NCBI GenBank assembly: GCA_013397455.1
Contig: VYZB01000168.1
Span: 309,889 to 373,888 of the forward strand
Direction of reading: 5' to 3'
Source of the DNA: Crotophaga sulcirostris
Taxonomy: Eukaryota; Chordata; Aves; Cuculiformes; Crotophagidae
Length of the DNA stretch: 64,000 nt
Below are positions 58,095 through 64,000 of the stretch, piece after piece (position 1 is the first letter of the stretch; each line of letters opens with the position of its first letter). Both the position numbers and the translations under genes were made by a program. The notes beneath the pieces are model-generated. The model was not told the DNA's origin. It ran no database searches and saw only the letters and a program-made list of their open reading frames with translations.

Positions 58095-60439
58095 TGATAT
58101 TTTTGAAACACCTCTTCTCCTTTACTAGAACTGCGACTTTAAGTGTGTTGGCTTGCCCTATGCAGTGTTGAATATTGGTTTATGATTGGCTTCCCATGAG
58201 TACTTCCCTTAATATATGGATTGTAGGAAAATAAAAACCACCCAAGTTCTGTGTCAATAAAATGAGTGAAGTTAATTGGCCATGTTGTGATGGAGTAGGA
58301 ATGATAGGAACCCCTGCCTTTGCTAAGGAAAAAAAAAAGATGTTCCTCTGTTTCTGTCCTTCTGGTTTTTAAACAGTAAAATAATTGCAGTCACTATAGA
58401 TACAACCTTTTAAATTTTCACTGTGGCATTTGGTGATTGAATAGGACATTACAGATGATGTATTTGGTCAATAAGAGGTTTCACAAGTCTCTAAGGCAGT
58501 CCATCTGATTTAAACTGTTCATAGAAGACCTATAATTATATATGCAGAAAAAAACCAACCCACCAAACATATTTCTCAGATGAATGTGTGCAAAGGCTTT
58601 AAAACATGGGTGCTTGAGATTTTTCTTCTGATAGCTGGGTAGTTGATTTGCATCCCTGCTGACAGCAGATTATACCCTGGAAATGAAGGCTACTTATGCA
58701 AGTGTTCTACCTAATGTTCTTACCTGCTATTCTCTTTCCATAGCTTCCATCTACAGATCTCCAGAGTCTATCTTACCTAAAGCTATGCCTTTTTATTAGG
58801 TTGGGCACTTGATCTTTTCTTTTGCTGGAAGAGTCTTGATGGCTTATAATAGGGCTAAAAGTAAAGTCGTCAACACAGAATATCCAGAGGTACCCTGATT
58901 CTGGCCTCCCAGTGGTTCTTTACTAGCAAAACTGTGCAGGCAGATCCTACTTCTGAGGAGCCTGTGAAGGAAGGAGTGCATTTTTAATTCTGTTCAGGAA
59001 GCAGGTAGCAATACTTCTCTGACTTCATTGGCATCAGGAATCGTTTTTTATCCTGCTGATGGTTTTTTTTGTAAAATATGTTGTTGGACATTGAACTGTT
59101 TGTCAGGCTTTTAGCCTTTATAAACATTTCATTTCCTTTCTTTTGTATTTTTATCTGCCATCCATTTTCTGATGGCATTGAGTTCAAACCAAGAACCTTT
59201 TTCTCTGAGAATGGATGATGCCTGTGTTCTTGCCTGTGATATGCAGCTTGTTGGGGATCTCCGTGGAAAACAATCCAGAGGAGCCCATGTAGTCCAACAA
59301 TGCAGTGGCAGCTTTGTTTGGGATGATGCTAATACTTCTGTCAGGTTTTGCCATGCTTAACCTTTCACCTTTCTCCTTTCAAATTTAATACACATATCAT
59401 GTACTAGGTTAGCACCTAGTATAAAGGTGTCCGATGTCATCACATCTACAGTGCTAAAGTACAGAAGCAGGTAATAGGAAACCTTCAGCTGTCAAATCAG
59501 GGTCTTATGGTTCAGGAATCCATGTTCATCTCCTCTTGTTGTTCTTTCCTCCTAATCACTCTATCAATGTATACGCAGAGACTGCTCTGAACTTGTTTTC
59601 TGATTTCATGTGCAAACTTTTGTCAGGTTTATCTTTGATCCCATTATTTCTTTTCTCTATACTTACAGGTACTTTTGTCCACAAATGCAAATGCAGATAA
59701 TGTATTGAGGTTTGCCTTGACATTTGATTTACCGCTACCTAGTCTAGCAGATCTGAAATTACCCTAGCCCTCTTGCCCTCTGCAAAGCTTTGTAGGTGTA
59801 GATAAAAGCCTGCCAAAACCCGTTTCAACTTTTTTTTCTTATAGCTGGCAAAATATTTCTAATTTTTCTAGCCTTCCACTTCGGATTTCTCTTTCTGTCT
59901 GTGCTGGTAGGCCTACAGCTGTTTATATCTTGAAGGCATTTAGCTTTATAAATTGGTTCCTTTTTTCCCCCCCAAACCCCTTCATGCTGTGTTTCTCCTC
60001 ACAGCTCAAACTATGGAGATGTTAACAGGACTGCTTCATTATGTCTGTTCTTTCCCTAATGCACTCCTTCAGGAGATAGCTATCAAAATGGAAGAGAAGT
60101 CATTGGGCTGCTTCTTGTTGGACTGTTGTGTTATTTTCACACACCTTTTTTGCTGCTGTTTTTTGTCTCTTATCTTAATACCTGAACCGTTGGCTCTTGG
60201 GGTCGTCATAGGTCTCTGTTCTGTGTGAGTGTTGTCTCAACACAGTAGCTTAGGCAGGCATAAGGCTTGCATTCTGGTGTGTGCCTCGATGGGGAACACT
60301 GCAGGGAAGGATTTTTGTGAAGTAAGAACTAGGAGGGGGACAGATTCAAACTTTCCTCCAGCTCTGAGGGCTGCTCATGCCAGTTCCCTCTGACCTGCTG
60401 AAACTTTAGTGCTCTCTGTTTTTGTTTTAAGGTGGGCTT

Positions 60440-61209
60440 TGGTCTTTCAACAAGACCAAATGCTGAGTCCTGCACTTGGGACACAACAACCCCGTGCAGC
60501 ATCACAGACTTGGGGAAGAATGGCTGGAGAGCTGCCTGGCAGAGAAAGACCTGGGGATGTTGATTGACAGCTGACTGAACTTGAGCCAGCAGTGGCCCAA
60601 ATGGCCAAGGCAGCCAGTGGAATCTTGGCCTGTATCAGAAACAGCGTGGCCAGCAAGACCAGGGGAGTGATTGTGCCCCTGTACTCAGCACTGGTGGCCA
60701 CACCTTGAGTACTGTGTGCAGTTTTGGGTCCCTCACTACAGGAAGGACATTGAGGGACTGGAGTGCGTCCAGAGAAAGGTAATGAAGTTGATGAAGAGGC
60801 TGGAGAACAAATCCTACAAGTAGCGGCTGAGGGAGCTGGGGTTGCTTAGCCTGGAGAAGAGGAGCCTGAGGGGAGACCTCATCACTGTCTACAACTGCAT
60901 GAAAGGAGGTTGTAGCGAGGTGAGTGTTGGTCTCTTCTCCCAAGTGACGGGTGACAGGGTGAGAGGAAATGGCTGCAAGTTGTATTAGGAGGGGTTCAGA
61001 CTAGACATTAGGAAAGATTTCTTCACTGAAAGGGTGGTCAGGCACTGGAACAGCTGCCCAGGGAGGTGGTTGAGTTCCCATCCCTGGAGGTGTTTAAAAG
61101 ACGGGTAGATGAGTTTCTCAATGACATGGTTTAGTAAGTGGACCGGTATGGTTGGACTCGACGATCTCAGAGGTCTTTTCCAATTAGATGATTTTATGAT
61201 TCTATGATT
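60440..61209 (+). mobile_element. CR1 LINE, C-terminal ORF2 plus 3' UTR (sense), degraded
   Basis: This is a truncated CR1 covering about the last 770 bp. It starts in the CTTTCAACAAGACCAAATGC segment of ORF2. CR1 motifs are spread over several frames ([20 protein letters not shown], then [10 protein letters not shown]), with at least one frameshift near 60690 and in-frame stops. The 3' UTR contains GGTATGGTTGGACTCGACGA and ends with repeated GATTTTATGATTCTATGAT units at 61187-61209. It shares its 3' UTR type with 27781-27967. It lies in the intron after the second KIAA1328 exon. Confidence 0.95.
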
Positions 61210-63837
61210 TGAAAAAAGTCACCTTGTTTAAGTATTAGGCTAAGGGAAGTCTTCCTGAGTTTTGTTTGGATCCTGATACATTGGGAGTCTTTTCCCTGTT
61301 TGTTTTTGACTGGGCTAAAGAAATCCTGGATATGTCTGGCTTTAAATCAGTAGATATTAGCTCTCTGCCTACTTTTTACATCATTGAACTACCTAGGAGA
61401 GGTAATCAGCGTTTCCTATGTCTGGTGGCTACCAATATTACTGGGGTATCCATGCTTCGCTGTAAGATGCTGTTCTGATTTTCCTGTGTCTTGCAGAAAC
61501 ATGAGACTGCACAGTTATACCCAGTACTGAAGCACTTCTTTGTTCTGCTGGTTATGAGTTCTTCTTTCCTGTTTCTGTTCATTTTTCCCTCTTTTTCCTA
61601 CTTGTTTGTTTTGATTAATTTCTAAAGTTACACCGGTATCTTAAGACCACCTGCTTTTCGCCTGTCTGGCTCTTTCCTTACTGTACAATAATGCTGACTG
61701 TGAGCTGTCACTTTCCCCTGGGCTTAGACAGGTATTTGAGAACAGTTCCTTTCAGTTTAACTGTTTAATTCGGTTTAATGCTTTCAGTTTAATTAACAGA
61801 CCAAGAAAACTGTTACCAGACATCTATGGCATTGTTGCAAAAAGAGATGGAGTTGTATGGTAGGCAAATGACTGCAGTAGCTGTGTGCATGCTGTTGAAA
61901 TGCAGCCATGGCTTGTGGCTGTATTGAACTATTGCAGCTACTTTGGTGTTAACTTTTTGTTTTGTCTATTTTTTGCATCACCTAACGGTAGAATAATTCT
62001 GAAATCACATTTTCCTCTTGCTTAATATTGCTACTTTATAATGAAAGTCAGCCCTCAAAATTTAAAGAAGCATTCTGGTAGCAGTGAAATAAAATTGCTG
62101 GGAAGGTGGTGGCGAGATGATTTAAGACAGAACTCTTGTGGAGTCAATAATCAGTAACTGGAACATGGAGCTTCCTTTTTTTGTGAGATAAAGTTAATTC
62201 CATTTGAAAAGATACTTAAGGTGACATGAATTGAATTATTCAAAGTGGCCCCCTCAGCATTAACTCTAGGTTAATATCTCATGATGCCTCTGGTTTCATT
62301 ATAGGAGTTTTAAGTACATAACTTTTTATAATAAATTCAATACCTAGAAGCCGAACTGAAATTGGTTTACCTTCTACCAACCCATAAAAAGAAGCATTAA
62401 TTGTAAAGTGAATATTAAAGTGGTCACTAAAGTTGACTCACACAGATTCAAAGAGATAGCTCTTGTGTAAAGGAAGTGAAGAGCTCTACTGAACAATAGC
62501 TTCTTCCCTGATTTTAATAGGAAATACCATCCATATTAAAATGTAGTTAATCCTTTCTATCAAAAATGATTTTTGGATGTTATTTCTGCAGCTCCCAAAT
62601 GTTCAGTATTTGCCATTTTCAGAGATGTAAAGAAAATTGCCCTTGTTTTGGGTAATCAGGTCTGGCCTAGTTATATGGTGGCTGTTTCACTGCCATCTCA
62701 AACAGTGGCAAGAATCCAGTTTACTTTGGCAAGTCTCTGGCTGACACATCTGTAGATGTTTTATAGCATAGGATAGGACTTTAGTCACAGCAGTTGGACA
62801 GGCAGCTGAGTTTCTGTAGGAGTGGGATTCTCGAGCTACTTCACCTAAAACAAAGATAATACCTGTAGTCTCAGCATTGCCTATTAGTGCTAATGTTTGA
62901 TTTTACAAGTACAGCTGGCAGATTTTGTTTCTTATTTGTGGAAGATTACCAACACATCTGCTAATTCTCTTGATTTACATAGATTCTAGTCATGCATGTG
63001 TTTTAAGCCCTGGTTTCCCACCCCTATGTAGAGCTAGAATGGAACTGTAGACAGAATGGAATGCTTTTAATGGGATATCTACTTTCTCATTCCCCAGGCT
63101 CTGATCAGAAAAAAGGTACTGTTGTGTACTAAGCACTATGCAACCATACTGAAAGACATGGTCTGCTTTGGGAAGATTGTAATATCTTAAGATGATCAGC
63201 TTTTAGGGGGATACTAATTTTATTTTACCTTTTTTAATGCTATTTCTCTTTAATCACTTGTTCATCTTAAAAATTGTTGACACAGTTGCAGTGCCATTTG
63301 ACAGTAAAGTCCGAAAGAAGTCTTTTCTTGCAGGGGCTAGAAAGCCTTGCTTTCTTTACATATCAGTAACAAAGAATCTTTTCCATATCATTGCAATTTT
63401 TTGCCTTAAGAAGGGTGATTACATTCTAAAGCTTCAAATGTTGTTTATTTGATTTTTTTTTTTACCCTTGAAAAATATAATTAAAACAAGTAAATCTTCA
63501 GAAGCCCTTTCCTTTCTGATTGTCCCCAGACTTTCCCATTCCTCTTTTTTTCAACACAGGTTACCTTTAATCACATTCTTAGCTTGCTTAAAGAAAAAAA
63601 ATTCCCACATATGCAAAGGGTTTTGAATGCTATAAGGTAAACCTGCATGATAGAATTGACTTTGTCTGTTTACCCAGCTGTACGGGAACAATGGATGAGC
63701 CCATCTGAAAGATACTTGAGAACTGGGATAATAAATAAAGAACTAATTTGACTGTGGACCCAAGGGTATTGGAATAATTTTACGAAGCCAGACAGAGACA
63801 GAGTTTTAGCATGAATAAATATCTGGAATAGCCTTAC

Positions 63838-63915
63838 CTTACCTGTGTTACTTTCAGCAAATCCTCTGATCTCTTTCTGTGCCTCTCTTATCTGCAAAAT
63901 GGTGATAATGTTTTT
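63838..63915 (+). repeat. MIR-family SINE relic
   Basis: The block TTTCAGCAAATCCTCTGATC, TCTTTCTGTGCCTCTCTTAT, CTGCAAAATGGTGATAATG aligns in order with the MIR segment that reads CAAGTCACTTAACCTCTCTG, CCTCAGTTTCCTCATCTG, TAAAATGGGGATAATG. This is the best of the three MIR-like relics in the window. Confidence 0.55.
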
Positions 63916-64000
63916 GTCCTCGCTTGTTCTGTTTTCTACTGAGAATGTCAGGTTTTGGGTGCTTCTTCATGTGTATTCGAAGTGATTAGCGATGATATTT

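Noticed and set aside
59245..59320. Possible antisense CR1 tail (CATGTAGTCCAAC near 59287-59299)
   Set aside because: Only about a dozen bases resemble the antisense CR1 end. The rest does not align and there is no terminal repeat.

Overview
The window looks like intronic sequence of a bird genome. It is AT-rich and non-coding apart from two short exons. Its recognisable young repeats are CR1 LINE 3' ends carrying the avian-type tail of short TTCTATGA-like repeats, plus one short hAT DNA transposon. No Alu, B1 or L1 is visible, and I recognise no LTR retrovirus, tRNA, rRNA or CRISPR array. I cannot name the species. Human KIAA1328 lies on 18q12, a segment that I recall being Z-linked in birds, so Z linkage is an inference.

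The only protein-coding content I can support is two consecutive internal exons of KIAA1328 (hinderin, a coiled-coil protein reported to bind the cohesin subunit SMC3), both on the + strand: 6182-6297 and 57940-58067. Joined in frame they match the vertebrate coiled-coil core through ...[18 protein letters not shown].... Positions 1-6181 are the end of an upstream intron, 6298-57939 is one intron of about 51.6 kb, and 58068-64000 is the start of the next intron.

The best observation is the splice chemistry of the 51.6 kb intron. It starts with a perfect minor-spliceosome donor (ATATCCTTT at 6298) and ends ...CTCAC at 57939. A U12-type branch site (TCCCTTAAC) lies 15 nt before that end. The reading frame and homology work only if the AC end is used. 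This is therefore an AT-AC, U12-type intron, unusually long. A normal-looking CAG acceptor sits 8 nt inside the downstream exon and would mislead gene predictors.

Repeats by region: CR1 at 11870-12341; two CR1 tails in close tandem at 27781-27967 and 28036-28758; a CR1 fragment at 39249-39414, followed 28 bp later by a 206-bp hAT element with an 8-bp target-site duplication; and CR1 at 60440-61209. All five CR1 copies are in the sense orientation of the host gene. Weak MIR-like relics lie near 44.6, 53.8 and 63.9 kb. Simple repeats are scattered, and a 35-N assembly gap sits in G-rich sequence at 7904-7938. The many short open frames elsewhere look like chance frames or repeat-derived frames.
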